This document shows positions 24,563 to 32,762 of a stretch of 50,987 nt of DNA, in pieces. Made by a program: the position numbers and the translations under genes. The notes under the pieces were generated by a model. The model worked only from the letters and a program-made list of their open reading frames with translations. It was not told where the DNA came from and did not search any database. This DNA is from DATARH01 sp035309005. GTDB lineage: Bacteria; Pseudomonadota; Alphaproteobacteria; ATCC43930; CGMCC-115725. The stretch covers positions 1 through 50,987 of the forward strand of contig DATGFP010000038.1 in assembly GCA_035309005.1 (NCBI GenBank), given 5' to 3'. Every line of letters begins with the position of its first letter. Position 1 is the stretch's first letter.

Positions 24563-25942
24563 TCAGGCGGCGATCTGGTACTTGCCGAAGATCTCGGTGA
24601 TCCGCTTCAGCGCCTTCATCGCGGCGTCCTTGACCGGCACCTTGTCGGCGACGATGTCGTGGAAGGCGATGTGGAAGGTGTGCTCCGAGCGGACACGCGC
24701 CCAGGCCGGGTTGTAGGCGAAGTAATCGGGCTTGGTCGGGTTGATCAGGCCCTGCTGCACGTAGGGCGGCACGTGCGGGTCGCGCTTCGGGTCGTTCCAC
24801 CACGGGTCGTTCTTGGCCATCTCGGGGAAGGCCGGCAACAGGCGGCCGAGCCCGCCCTTGAGGAAGGCGCTGTTGATTTCCGGCTGCAGCATGAAGCGCT
24901 GGAAGTCTTTCGCCACCGCGACGTTCTTCGCACCCTTGGGGATCATCGTGCCGAAAATCCCCATCTGGGTCAGCATCTGCTTGCCGTTGTTGTCGAGCTG
25001 CGGCGGCATCGTCACGACGTCGTTGTATTCGTCCTTCTGCGCGCGGAGCATGCCGAGTTCGGTCGACAGCGTGCCGTCGAAATCCATCACGCAGAGCTTG
25101 GAATGGAAGGCGTTGTTGTCGTCGGCGTCGTTCCAGTTGATCGAGCTCTGCGGGATATGGCCGTCCATGTAGTAGGTGGTGAGCTTCTCCAGGGCTTTGA
25201 TCACCGCCTCCTGGACCTGCTTGTCGTCGCCGTGGAACTTGCCGTCGGTGGTGACGATGCCGTTGCCGCCATAGGCCAGGAGGAACTGCGCGAAGGTCGC
25301 GTTGGGATCGTTGCCGATCGTGCTGACGACAAAGCCGGTGGCGTAGGTGTGGCGCATCCCCTGCTTCTGCAGCTCTTTCTCTACGGGGACGAAGAAGTCG
25401 ATGAACTTGTCCCAGGTTTTGGGGATGTCCGACATCTTGTAGCCCGCCTTCTCGACCAGGCTCTTCCAGATGTGGAACGGGTTGACCGTGGCGCCGTAGG
25501 GCACGCAGTAATAGGCGCGGCGCTTCTCGACATTGTTGTAGCAGCTCGCGGTGGCGAGCGCCGCCGGCACCATCGTCGCCTTGTGCGGCTCGAGCACGTC
25601 GGAGACGTCGACGAGGTTGTTCTCCCACGCCTGCAGCGCCGGCATCTCGAGGACGCCGATCGTCGTCAGGTCCGGCACGACGCCGCTGGTGATCGCGGAG
25701 ATGATCTTCTGGCGCAGCGGCGCGAACGGCACGATCGTCAGATCGATCGAATTGCCGCTGGCCTTCTGGTAGCTGGCGACCATCGTCTTCAAGGCTTCGT
25801 CTTCCTCGGGGACAAAACCCTGGGCCCACCACACCTGCGCGGTCTTCGCCTGCGCGTTGGCGATATAGGGGCGGGCGAAGGCGCCAGCCGCCGCCAGCCC
25901 CAGAGAGGTTCGCAGCAGCGAGCGTCGCGTCAAATTGTTCAT
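24563..25942 (-). CDS. ABC transporter substrate-binding protein, Tat-type, paralogue 2
   Basis: This 459-residue protein starts MNNLTRRSLLRTSLGLAAAG and has a cleavage site after ANAQA. The mature start KTAQVWWAQGFVPEEDEALK aligns with the other three copies, as do SIDLTIVPFAPLRQKIISAI, TSGVVPDL and SSINWNDADDNNAFHSKL. The signal shows it should be folded before export by the Tat system. It lies downstream of the permease gene terminator and is therefore probably transcribed separately from the permeases. Confidence 0.87.
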   Translation of the reverse strand: MNNLTRRSLLRTSLGLAAAGAFARPYIANAQAKTAQVWWAQGFVPEEDEALKTMVASYQKASGNSIDLTIVPFAPLRQKIISAITSGVVPDLTTIGVLEMPALQAWENNLVDVSDVLEPHKATMVPAALATASCYNNVEKRRAYYCVPYGATVNPFHIWKSLVEKAGYKMSDIPKTWDKFIDFFVPVEKELQKQGMRHTYATGFVVSTIGNDPNATFAQFLLAYGGNGIVTTDGKFHGDDKQVQEAVIKALEKLTTYYMDGHIPQSSINWNDADDNNAFHSKLCVMDFDGTLSTELGMLRAQKDEYNDVVTMPPQLDNNGKQMLTQMGIFGTMIPKGAKNVAVAKDFQRFMLQPEINSAFLKGGLGRLLPAFPEMAKNDPWWNDPKRDPHVPPYVQQGLINPTKPDYFAYNPAWARVRSEHTFHIAFHDIVADKVPVKDAAMKALKRITEIFGKYQIAA

Positions 25943-26091
25943 GGCGTTTCCCTTCAGGTTTTGGGGCCTGCCCGCCGGCGCCGCGGGCGTGCCTTCTCAT
26001 CCGCCGACAGCGTAGCGCCGGCCGGCGCGCCGCGCCAGCCTCGACAAAGGCAAGGTCGCCCCGCTCGTCCGGCGGCTCTCGCCACAAACAA

Positions 26092-26122
26092 AAGCCCCCG
26101 CGGATCCGCTCCGCGGGGGCTT
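26092..26122 (-). terminator. strong intrinsic terminator of the permease operon
   Basis: A 13-bp perfect stem (AAGCCCCCGCGGA/TCCGCGGGGGCTT) with a 5-base loop is followed, on the minus strand, by TTTTGTTTG. It lies 27 bp beyond the stop of the permease gene that ends at 26149, so it ends the permease transcript and insulates the next SBP gene. Confidence 0.85.
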
Positions 26123-26148
26123 GTTCGTCCGGAATGAGCGGGGAGGGG

Positions 26149-27069
26149 CTAGCCCTTGACGCCGCCCATCGTCAGCCCGGCGGTCATGCGGCGACGGAAC
26201 CAATAGTAGATGATGACCGGCGGCAGCGCGTAAACGACCGCGGTCGCCATCATGTAGTTCCACGGCGCCTCGTCGCTGTTGAGGAACGAGGCCAACGCCA
26301 CCGGCACGGTCATCGCCCGCTTGTCCGACAGCATCAGGAATTGATAGAGGTACTCGTTCCACGCCAGGAGCAGCGCGTAGGTGCCGACCGCGACCAAGGC
26401 CGGCGCCATCAGCGGCAGGTAGATGCGCAGGTAGATCTGCACCGGCGAGGCGCCGTCGATGCGCGCCGACTCGTCGAGCTCGATCGGGATCGAACGCCCG
26501 TATTGCTGGAAGATGAACATCGCGTAGGGCGTCGCGAAGGTCACCATCGCGGCGATGACCGACCACAGATTGTTGATCATCCCGTAGTTCTGCATGATCC
26601 GGTAGAACGGGATCGCCAGGAACGACGCCGGGATCACGTAGGTCAGGAGCGCCGCGTTGGAGATCATCCAGCCGTGGTTGATGCGCATCCGCGAGATCGA
26701 GAAGCTCGCGGCCGAGGCGATCAGCAGCGTCAGGAACGTCGTCGCCGCGCCGACATAGACGCTGTTGCCGAACTGGTGCCAGAAATTGGCGAGGTACCAG
26801 TAGCCTTCGGTGACCACCGCCCAGTAGCCGGAGACCGACGGGTCGGGCGGCAACAGGGCGCCGCTGAAGATGTCGCTGTGGCCCTCGAACGAGACCATCA
26901 CGATGTTGTAGATCGGCAGCAGCGTCCAGATGATCAGCACGACGCTGAGCACCGCCGCCGCGGTATTTTCGACATAGCGGCGGCGCGCGGCGACGCGCCG
27001 CATGGTTTCCGATTGCGACCGATCGGCCGCCGTCAGACGCGGGGTTTCGACAAAGCTTGTCGTGCTCAT
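26149..27069 (-). CDS. ABC transporter permease, CUT1 type (MalG-like)
   Basis: This 306-residue inner-membrane permease has about six hydrophobic stretches. The EAA loop near residues 190-215 (PIELDESARIDGASPVQIYL then RIYLPLM) contacts the ATPase. The N-terminal tail is polar with RRVAARRRYVEN before the first helix. Its start overlaps the stop of the other permease by 4 bp, so they are coupled and presumably heterodimerise. No ATP-binding subunit gene occurs nearby. Confidence 0.9.
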   Translation of the reverse strand: MSTTSFVETPRLTAADRSQSETMRRVAARRRYVENTAAAVLSVVLIIWTLLPIYNIVMVSFEGHSDIFSGALLPPDPSVSGYWAVVTEGYWYLANFWHQFGNSVYVGAATTFLTLLIASAASFSISRMRINHGWMISNAALLTYVIPASFLAIPFYRIMQNYGMINNLWSVIAAMVTFATPYAMFIFQQYGRSIPIELDESARIDGASPVQIYLRIYLPLMAPALVAVGTYALLLAWNEYLYQFLMLSDKRAMTVPVALASFLNSDEAPWNYMMATAVVYALPPVIIYYWFRRRMTAGLTMGGVKG

Positions 27070-27989
27070 AGCTGCACCTGCGAGGTCCGGAACTTGCGCA
27101 TCAGGATGATGACCAGCGGGATCAACAGCGGCAGCGCCGAGATCACCGCCGCGACGCCGAGCCGCGGCTGGGCGAGGTCGAAGGCATAGCGGATTCCGAG
27201 GGTCGCCAGCACATGGGTCGAATCCGCCGGCCCGCCGCCGGTCACGAAATACACCGAGTTGAAATCGCCGAGCGAGAAGATCGTCGAGAGCAGGGTGCAG
27301 ATCAGATAGAGGTTGGCGAGCAGCGGGAAGCTGATGTGGACAAAGCTGCGCAACCCGGTCGCGCCGTCAACCTTGGCGGCATCCTTGATCTCGCTGGGGA
27401 TCGCCATGCGGCCGGCCAGGAGGATCACGGTCCAGAACGGCATCCATTTCCACACATGCGACAGCATCGCCGAGCCGAACGCGGTCCACCGCGAGGTCAG
27501 CCAATCCGGGGCGGTGACGTGGAACATGTCGAACAGCAGGTTGTTGAGGAGGCCGTATTCGCCGTTCAACAGCCAGTGGATCGAGATGAAGACCGGCAGC
27601 GCCGGCACCGCCCACGGCAGCACAAAGATCATCAGAAGCGCCTTGTTCCACCATCCGGGCCGCATGAAAAAGCCCGACAGCAACAGGGCGAAAAACATCT
27701 TCACGTTGATCGCGACGCCGAGATAGATCGCCGTGTTGACGACCGTCTCCAGGTAGATCGGATCGTTGAACAGCGTCACGTAGAGGCTCGGCTGGCTGCC
27801 CATCCAGATGCCGAAGGCGACCGGATAAACCACGAAGGCGATAAAGACAAAGATGTAGGGCACGCAAAACGCCACGGCCCAGGCATATTCGGAACCCTGC
27901 AAATGGCCCCGCCAGAAGCGGGACTGGCTCCGCAAGCCAACCAGCGCCTGCGCCGGGAGGACCTGGGTCGTCTGAAGAACGTCCGCCAT
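27066..27989 (-). CDS. ABC transporter permease, CUT1 type (MalF-like)
   Basis: This 307-residue inner-membrane protein has about six helices, with the EAA loop MAIPSEIKDAAKVDGATGLR then SFVHISFPLL near residues 201-230. It follows SBP paralogue 3 by 9 bp and overlaps the next permease by 4 bp, forming the operon SBP3-permease-permease that ends at the hairpin at 26092. Confidence 0.9.
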   Translation of the reverse strand: MADVLQTTQVLPAQALVGLRSQSRFWRGHLQGSEYAWAVAFCVPYIFVFIAFVVYPVAFGIWMGSQPSLYVTLFNDPIYLETVVNTAIYLGVAINVKMFFALLLSGFFMRPGWWNKALLMIFVLPWAVPALPVFISIHWLLNGEYGLLNNLLFDMFHVTAPDWLTSRWTAFGSAMLSHVWKWMPFWTVILLAGRMAIPSEIKDAAKVDGATGLRSFVHISFPLLANLYLICTLLSTIFSLGDFNSVYFVTGGGPADSTHVLATLGIRYAFDLAQPRLGVAAVISALPLLIPLVIILMRKFRTSQVQL

Positions 27990-27998
27990 GGCTGCCTC

Positions 27999-29369
27999 TC
28001 AGGTCTTGATTTCGTATTTGGCGAAGATGCCTTCGATCTGCTTGAACGCCTTCGCCACCGCGTCGGTCGACTTGGTGCCGGAGGTCGCGACGTCGTGCAT
28101 CGCGAGGTTGAACGGGTGGACGGTGCGAACCTCGGCCCAGGCCGGGTTGTAGACGTAATAGAACGGCAACAGGGTGCGACCGCCAAACGCCTGATCGACG
28201 TACGCCAGCCGGTGGGGATCTTCTTTCCACCACGGGTCCTTGACCTGCTCCGCCATCAGCGGCAGCCAGCGGCCGAACGCGCCCTTCAGGTATTTCGAGT
28301 TGATCTCCGGCTCGATCAGATAAGTGGCGAAGTCCTTCGCCACTTTCACATTCTTGGCGCCCTTGGGAACCATCATGCAATTGACTTGAAACTGAACCGC
28401 CATCTGCTTGCCGTCGTTGTGGGCCGGCGGCGGGTAGGTGATGACGTCCTTGATCTCGTCCTTCTGCGATTTCATCATGCCCAGTTCAGTCGACAGCGTG
28501 CCGTCGAAATCCATCACGCACAGCTTCGAGTGAAAGGCGTTGTTGTCGTCGGCGTCGTTCCAGTTGATCGAGCTCGGCGGGATGTAGCCGTCGGTAAACA
28601 GCTTGGAGAGCCGCTCCACCGCCTTGACGACCCCCTCGTGGACCTGCGGATCGCCGCCGTTGAACTTGCCGTCCTTGGTGACGATGTTTTCGCCGCCATA
28701 GGCAATCATGAATTGCTGGAAGGTATTGGTCGGGTCGTTGCCGATCGTGCTGACGACGAAGCCAGTGGCATAGGTATGCCGCATGCCCTGTTCTTGCAGC
28801 TTCTTCTGGATCGGCTTAAAGAAATCGATGAAAGCATCCCATGTCTTCGGGATGTCGGCTTCCTTGTAGCCGGCCTTTTCAACGAGCGGGCGCCAGATGT
28901 GGAACGGCACCACCGCGCCTTCGAACGGCACTCCGTAGAAGCTGTGTTTTTTCTCGACGTTGTTGTAGCAGTTGGCCGAGGCGACCGCGATCGGCAGCAT
29001 CTTCGATTTCTGGGTCTCGACGACGTCGCTGACGTCCTCGATCCGGCCCTGCCAGGCCTGCTGCGGCACGACCTCGGGCGGGGTGGCGTAGATCAGGTCC
29101 GGGACGACGCCGCTGGTGATCGCCGAGATGATCTTCTGGCGCATCGGCGCGAACGGGATGATGCTGTAATTGATCTTGCTGCCGCTGCGCTTTTCGAATT
29201 CCGCGACGGCGGTGGTGAAAGCCGCGTCTTCCTCGGGGAAGAAGCCCTGAACCCACCAAACTTCGGCCGTCGTCGCCTGCGCGTTCGCGATATAGGGACG
29301 GGCCAACGCCCCGGCCGCAACCAGCCCGATCGAGCGATTGAGCAATGTGCGTCGGGTCACACCCGGCAT
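27999..29369 (-). CDS. ABC transporter substrate-binding protein, Tat-type, paralogue 3
   Basis: This 456-residue protein begins MPGVTRRTLLNRSIGLVAAG with a cleavage site after ANAQA. The mature part starts TTAEVWWVQGFFPEEDAAFT and contains INYSIIPFAPMRQKIISAI and SSINWNDADDNNAFHSKL. This copy is directly linked to the permease genes, so it is the best candidate for the cognate binding protein. I chose ATG 29369 because the upstream extension is Arg/Pro-rich and would bury the Tat signal. Confidence 0.87.
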   Translation of the reverse strand: MPGVTRRTLLNRSIGLVAAGALARPYIANAQATTAEVWWVQGFFPEEDAAFTTAVAEFEKRSGSKINYSIIPFAPMRQKIISAITSGVVPDLIYATPPEVVPQQAWQGRIEDVSDVVETQKSKMLPIAVASANCYNNVEKKHSFYGVPFEGAVVPFHIWRPLVEKAGYKEADIPKTWDAFIDFFKPIQKKLQEQGMRHTYATGFVVSTIGNDPTNTFQQFMIAYGGENIVTKDGKFNGGDPQVHEGVVKAVERLSKLFTDGYIPPSSINWNDADDNNAFHSKLCVMDFDGTLSTELGMMKSQKDEIKDVITYPPPAHNDGKQMAVQFQVNCMMVPKGAKNVKVAKDFATYLIEPEINSKYLKGAFGRWLPLMAEQVKDPWWKEDPHRLAYVDQAFGGRTLLPFYYVYNPAWAEVRTVHPFNLAMHDVATSGTKSTDAVAKAFKQIEGIFAKYEIKT

Positions 29370-29570
29370 TGCGTTCTCCGTCCCTAACCCGCATTCGCTC
29401 GCGCACGGCAGCCTTGCATGCCGCGCAACTCCTAGGAAATGGCAGCTTCGCCCAGCCGAGTCAATGCCTCCAAAGGGGAGTGGAGGACGCCGCTTCCGGC
29501 GGGTCGGGCGCGGCGGCCGCGGCAAACCGCCGCCGCCGCATCCCGGTCACGCAGAAATGATCAAAATCGG

Positions 29571-29637
29571 CGATCCGGCAGGCGATCCGGGCTGGCAATC
29601 CCTGCGGCGATCCCGGCGGGCGATCCCGGCTGGCTAG
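29571..29637. repeat. imperfect short repeats of GGCGATCC
   Basis: GGCGATCC-like units recur four to five times in 67 bp (GCGATCCGG, GGCAGGCGATCC, GGCGATCCC, GGGCGATCCC) in the 291-bp spacer between SBP paralogues 3 and 4. The rest of that spacer shows no gene. Irregular unit spacing suggests slippage-type sequence more than a regulator site. Confidence 0.45.
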
Positions 29638-29660
29638 GCTGAACCGCCGCCCCGCGCCCC

Positions 29661-31037
29661 TCAGGTCACCGGGTATTTGGCAAAGATCTCGGTGATCCGC
29701 TTCAGCGCCTTGTCGACCGCCGCCTCCGGCGCCATGCCGCCCTTGGCGATGTCGGACCACGCGATGTTCCAGTTATGCTCGGTCATCACCTGGGCATAGG
29801 CCGGGTTGTACGAGAAGTAATAGGGCACGGTCGGCTTGACGAGCCCCTCATCGACATAGACCGGCACGTGCGGATCGCGCTTCGCATCGGTCCACCACGT
29901 ATCGTTCTTGGCGATCTCCGGCATCGGCGGCAGCCAGCGGCCGAGCCCGCCCTTCAAGAACGCGTTGAGGATCTCGGGCTGGATCATGTACTTCATGAAT
30001 TCCTTGGCGACCGTCGGGTTCTTCGCGCCCTTCGGCAGCATCATCGTCACCGCGCCCAATTGCGCCGGCATCGGCTTGCCGTCGGCCCCGAGCGGCAGGC
30101 CGAGCGTCATCATGTCGTGCCAATAAGCCTGCTGGTCCTTGATCATCGCCAGCTCGGTCGACAGCGTGCCGTCGAAATCCATCACGATCAGCTTGGAATG
30201 GAAGGCGTTGTTGTCGTCGGCGTCGTTCCAGTTGACCGATTCCGGCGGGACATAGCCGTCCTTGAACGCCTTCGCCAGCTGGTTGAGCGCCTTGATCGCC
30301 GCTTCCTTGACCTGAGGATCGTCGGCATGCAGCTTACCGTCCGGGGTGACGAGGCCGATCCCGCCATAGGCGATCAGCCATTGGTGGAAGGTGTTGGTCG
30401 GGTCGTCGCCGATCGTGCTGATCTCGAGGCCGAGACCGTAGGTGTGGCGCATGCCCTGCTCGCGCAGCTTATCTTGCACCGGCCGGAAGAAATCGAGGAA
30501 GGCGTCCCATTTGTTGGGGATGTCGGTGCGCTTGAAGCCGGCCTTCTCGACGAGGTCGCCCCACACGTGGAACGGGATCACCGCGGCCTTGTGCGGCACC
30601 CCGTAAAAGCTGCGCTTTTTCGCGGTGCCGTTATAGGTATTGGCGCCGAGGATGATGTTGGGGTGGTATTTCGCCTTCTGGGTCTCGACGACGTCGGTGA
30701 CGTCCTCGAACTTGTCGTCCCAGGCGAGCTGCGCGTTGAGCTGGATGGCCGACTGCTCGATCAGGTCGGGGACGACGCCGCTGGTCAAGGCCGAGATGGT
30801 CTTTTGCCGCATCGGCGCGAACGGCACGATGCTGAGGTTGATGCTGTTGCCGCTCTGCTTTGAGTAATCGGCAACGGCCTTCTGGATCGCCGCGTCCTCG
30901 TCCGGGACAAAGCCCTGTACCCACCACACTTCGGCCGACTTCGCCTGGGCGTTGACGATGTGGGGCCGCGCCAGCGCGCCGGCCGCGACAAGGCCGATGG
31001 AGCGGTTGATCAGCGTGCGGCGCGTGATGCCGGACAT
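29661..31037 (-). CDS. ABC transporter substrate-binding protein, Tat-type, paralogue 4
   Basis: This 458-residue protein begins MSGITRRTLINRSIGLVAAG, with the mature part from KSAEVWWVQGFVPDEDAAIQ. Its signal peptide is nearly identical to paralogue 3, so these two are the closest pair. SVNWNDADDNNAFHSKL and MDFDGTLSTELAM are conserved. It is the first of the four in transcription order and could be driven from its own upstream region. GAAGGAGAAACGCC precedes the ATG on the minus strand. Confidence 0.87.
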   Translation of the reverse strand: MSGITRRTLINRSIGLVAAGALARPHIVNAQAKSAEVWWVQGFVPDEDAAIQKAVADYSKQSGNSINLSIVPFAPMRQKTISALTSGVVPDLIEQSAIQLNAQLAWDDKFEDVTDVVETQKAKYHPNIILGANTYNGTAKKRSFYGVPHKAAVIPFHVWGDLVEKAGFKRTDIPNKWDAFLDFFRPVQDKLREQGMRHTYGLGLEISTIGDDPTNTFHQWLIAYGGIGLVTPDGKLHADDPQVKEAAIKALNQLAKAFKDGYVPPESVNWNDADDNNAFHSKLIVMDFDGTLSTELAMIKDQQAYWHDMMTLGLPLGADGKPMPAQLGAVTMMLPKGAKNPTVAKEFMKYMIQPEILNAFLKGGLGRWLPPMPEIAKNDTWWTDAKRDPHVPVYVDEGLVKPTVPYYFSYNPAYAQVMTEHNWNIAWSDIAKGGMAPEAAVDKALKRITEIFAKYPVT

Positions 31038-31167
31038 GGCGTTTCTCCTTCCCTGTGCACCCGCCCGGTGGCGGCGGTGCGATGATAAATACAACGAAAA
31101 TACCTGTGGCACCTTCACTGGAGGGTGTCAATGCCCCCTGGGTAGAGGGTAGGCGAGGGGGCCGCCG

Positions 31168-31215
31168 CTACTTGGGCGGCTACTTAGGCCGCTACTTGGG
31201 CCACTACTTAGGACG
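31168..31215. repeat. four tandem copies of a 12-bp unit
   Basis: The units are CTACTTGGGCGG, CTACTTAGGCCG, CTACTTGGGCCA and CTACTTAGGACG. An open frame across them would encode YLGG-YLGR-YLGH-YLGR, but I see no supported gene there. It lies between the SBP cluster and the GNAT gene. Confidence 0.8.
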
Positions 31216-31316
31216 GCACCGGGCGGCGCTGCGTTATTGCGCCGCGGCCGGCGCGCGATCTAGGCTCCGAGGCATGGGCGCCGCGGGATTGCGGCCGGTG
31301 AATTGGGCGGCTGGCG

Positions 31317-32069
31317 ATGAGCCTCGACGATCTCGGCTGGCGCATCGAAGAGACCTGCTTCAACGCCTTCCCGGCGCTGCGCCAGGTGCTGTTCGGCGAT
31401 TGGCTCTTGCGCTTCGCCGGCGGCGTGTCGCGGCGCGCCAATTCGGCCAATCCGCTGAGCGCCCGCTGCGCCGAGAGCGCCGCGGCGATCGAGCTCGCCG
31501 AGAGGCTCTACCGGGCGCAGGGCCAGAAGGCGATCTTTCGCGTGCCCTCGCTCGCCGACCCGGCGCTCGACCGCCTGCTCGCGGCGCGCGGCTACGCCAG
31601 CGAGGGCGAAACCTGCGTCCTGCATGGCGCGCTCGCCGGGCTCGCGCTGGCGGCCGATCCGGCGGTGCGGCTGCTGTCGTTGCCCACCCCGGCATGGCGC
31701 CGCGCGATGGCGGCGCTGCAGGGCCACACCCCGGCGCAGGCGGCGACCTACCGCGGCATCGTCGGCGCGATCGCGATCCCGGCGCGCTTCGCGCTTCTCG
31801 CGGTCGAGGGCAGGCCGGCGGCGCTCGCCTACGGCGCGATCCATCGCGGGCTTCTGTGCTACGAGTCGGTCGTCACCGACCCCGGCCAGCGCCGGCGGGG
31901 CCTGGCGCGCCGGGTGATCGCCGCGCTCGCCGCCTGGGCGCGCGACGCCGGCGCCGACGCGGCCTGCCTGCAGGTCGAGGCCGGCAACGCCCCGGCCCGC
32001 GCGCTCTACGCCGGCTTCGGCCTCGCCGACCTCTACCGCTACCGCTACCGCCGCGAACCGCCGCGTTGA
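31317..32069 (+). CDS. GNAT-family N-acetyltransferase
   Basis: This 250-residue protein has a GNAT core in its C-terminal half: ALAYGAIHRGLLCYESVVTD followed by PGQRRRGLARRVIAALAAWA near residues 183-210 (acetyl-CoA loop RRRGLARR) and VEAGNAPARALYAGFGLADL near 220-240. The N-terminal half resembles a degenerate second acetyltransferase fold. Substrate unknown. The ATG overlaps no neighbour; the region upstream is repeat-rich. Confidence 0.82.
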   Translation: MSLDDLGWRIEETCFNAFPALRQVLFGDWLLRFAGGVSRRANSANPLSARCAESAAAIELAERLYRAQGQKAIFRVPSLADPALDRLLAARGYASEGETCVLHGALAGLALAADPAVRLLSLPTPAWRRAMAALQGHTPAQAATYRGIVGAIAIPARFALLAVEGRPAALAYGAIHRGLLCYESVVTDPGQRRRGLARRVIAALAAWARDAGADAACLQVEAGNAPARALYAGFGLADLYRYRYRREPPR

Positions 32070-32110
32070 CAACGCGGGCGGCGCTTGCGATCTACACCAA
32101 CGGGTCGCCC

Positions 32111-32120
32111 AATCTAGATT
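32111..32120. promoter_or_regulatory. 10-bp perfect palindrome upstream of the second vapBC pair
   Basis: AATCTAGATT is self-complementary and lies just before the GAGGAG ribosome-binding site of the antitoxin at 32131. The placement suits an operator for the antitoxin. Short palindromes do occur by chance, though rarely AT-rich ones in this GC background. Confidence 0.35.
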
Positions 32121-32130
32121 GAGGAGAACG

Positions 32131-32373
32131 ATGGCATTCCACGTCAGGGATCCGGCGACGGATTTGGCCGTTCGTTCGCTCGCGAAGCTCAAGGGCAAGA
32201 GCCTGACGCAGACTGTCCGCGAGGCGGTCGAGAAAGAATACCAGCGGGAACGGCGCAAGGTCCCGCTGCTCGAACGCATCAAGGCGATCCAGGACCGGGC
32301 GGCTGCGCTGTCGCGGCCGGGCGGCAAGCCGGCGGACAAGGCGTTTTACGACGGGCTATCCGGGGAACTGTGA
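32131..32373 (+). CDS. VapB-like antitoxin (Rv0623/PSK family)
   Basis: This 80-residue protein reads MAFHVRDPATDLAVRSLAKL then GKSLTQTVREAVEKEY, the N-terminal DNA-binding region of PSK-type VapB antitoxins. The C-terminus from RRKVPLLERIKAIQDRA onward wraps the toxin. ATG 32131 follows GAGGAG. The stop shares one base with the VapC start (TGATG). Confidence 0.82.
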   Translation: MAFHVRDPATDLAVRSLAKLKGKSLTQTVREAVEKEYQRERRKVPLLERIKAIQDRAAALSRPGGKPADKAFYDGLSGEL

Positions 32374-32762
32374 TGTTTGCCGATGCCTCGGCAATCGTTG
32401 CGATCATCGCCGCCGAGCCCGACGCGTCCTCCCTGGTGACCCGGCTCGCCGCGGCGGGGCGCGTCTATGCCTCGGCGATGGCGGTTTACGAGGCGACTTT
32501 GGGGATCGCTCGCAGCCTCAATTTATCGCTCGACAATGCCGCGTCGCTGGTCGACGACTTTCTGAGTGAAACGCAGGCCGAAATCGTCCCGATCACCGCC
32601 GAGATCGGTCGCGGCGCGCTGCGGGCCTTTGAGCGGTTCGGCAGAGGGCGGCATCGGGCGCAGCTCAACATGGGCGATTGCTTTGCCTATGCCTGCGCCC
32701 GGGCGCTCGGCGTTCCGCTGCTGTTCAAGGGCGACGATTTCGCCTTGACCGATATCGCCTAG
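32373..32762 (+). CDS. VapC-like PIN ribonuclease toxin
   Basis: This 129-residue PIN protein begins MFADASAIVAIIAAEPDA, with the first acidic residue at Asp4. Later acidic positions lie in AVYEATLGI and NMGDCFAYACARALGVPLLF then KGDDFALTDI. The family cleaves RNA and is neutralised by the adjacent VapB. The start is ATG 32373; a GTG at 32370 is in frame. The 3' end overlaps the convergent TcuA-like gene by 4 bp. Confidence 0.87.
   Translation: MFADASAIVAIIAAEPDASSLVTRLAAAGRVYASAMAVYEATLGIARSLNLSLDNAASLVDDFLSETQAEIVPITAEIGRGALRAFERFGRGRHRAQLNMGDCFAYACARALGVPLLFKGDDFALTDIA

Noticed and set aside
24533..29387. Long plus-strand frames opposite the solute-binding and permease genes
   Set aside because: They mirror the conserved minus-strand genes, and their translations (Arg/His/Asp-rich) have no signal peptide, helices or motif.
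25062..30235. DFDGTLSTE in the solute-binding proteins as a HAD phosphatase motif I
   Set aside because: It resembles DxDGT by chance. The rest of the protein is an extracellular binding protein with Tat signal, and no HAD motifs II-IV follow.
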